NCBI GenBank assembly: GCA_002702745.1
Contig: PABM01000027.1
Location: 1-52,464, forward strand
Direction of reading: 5' to 3'
From: Flavobacteriaceae bacterium
GTDB taxonomy: Bacteria > Bacteroidota > Bacteroidia > Flavobacteriales > Flavobacteriaceae
DNA length: 52,464 nt
Below are positions 52,450 to 52,464 of the stretch, piece after piece; within the stretch, counting starts at the first letter, position 1; each line of letters opens with the position of its first letter. The notes below the pieces were generated by a model. It saw nothing but the letters and a program-made list of their open reading frames with translations. It did not search any database and had not been told where the DNA came from. The translations under genes were made by a program, and so were the position numbers.

Positions 52450-52464
52450 AGAAGGAATAAGTTA

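Overview
The window is a piece of a compact, very AT-rich chromosome of a flavobacterium (Bacteroidota), most likely marine. Evidence: a SusC/SusD pair with a surface lipoprotein, secreted proteins ending in type IX secretion (T9SS) sorting domains, several lipoproteins, Bacteroidota-type -7 promoter boxes (TAnnTTTG) in most promoter-sized gaps, and housekeeping blocks in the order usual for Flavobacteriia (rluD-PASTA / ddl-coaD; rsfS-ftsH-LUD-cdsA-psd). No rRNA, tRNA, CRISPR array or insertion sequence was seen, and no gene-free stretch exceeds about 160 bases.

Bases 1-22300 form the accessory part. A polysaccharide utilisation locus (PUL) runs leftward: susC, susD, a DUF4959-type surface glycan-binding lipoprotein and a secreted GH5 enzyme with two CBM6-like modules. 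It continues after only 51 bases into a complete-looking Phe/Tyr degradation operon: hmgA, hpd, an oversized aromatic amino acid hydroxylase, fahA and a flavin reductase-like gene. A glycoside hydrolase gene cut by the window edge begins 4 bases after that. Upstream of susC lie a DoxX gene and, on the other strand, a Tat-exported GH125 exo-mannosidase. Convergent to this is a large secreted CotH-kinase-like protein with lamin-tail domains, followed by a DUF3089 lipoprotein.

Bases 22400-30800 hold a small conserved protein between strong terminators, a sugar nucleotidyltransferase, a TlpA-type thioredoxin with two rhodaneses, yaaA, rluD, a PASTA protein, ddl, coaD, a Nudix hydrolase, pyrE and birA. 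Bases 30800-44100 hold rsfS, ftsH, a LUD protein, cdsA, psd, valS, a DUF1573 protein, an aminotransferase, murB, an NqrM-like small protein, a divergent Nramp-family transporter, lipA and lpxK. Bases 44100-52464 hold a Nif3-like protein, a coiled-coil protein that has lost its zinc-ribbon cysteines, msrA, an O-methyltransferase, tatA, pepE, gpmI, map, a methyltransferase and apbE.

The observations most worth following up are these. murB has no usable start codon in its own frame, but an ATG 16 codons into its missing N-terminus joins it perfectly if one base is added, or the ribosome slips by -1, in a run of eight A. The Phe/Tyr operon sits within a PUL-like gene series. Several promoters place the start codon only 4-7 bases beyond the -7 box, suggesting leaderless mRNAs. 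The Nramp homologue lacks the canonical metal ligands. Convergent genes repeatedly interlock their stop codons in TTAA or TTATAA palindromes.
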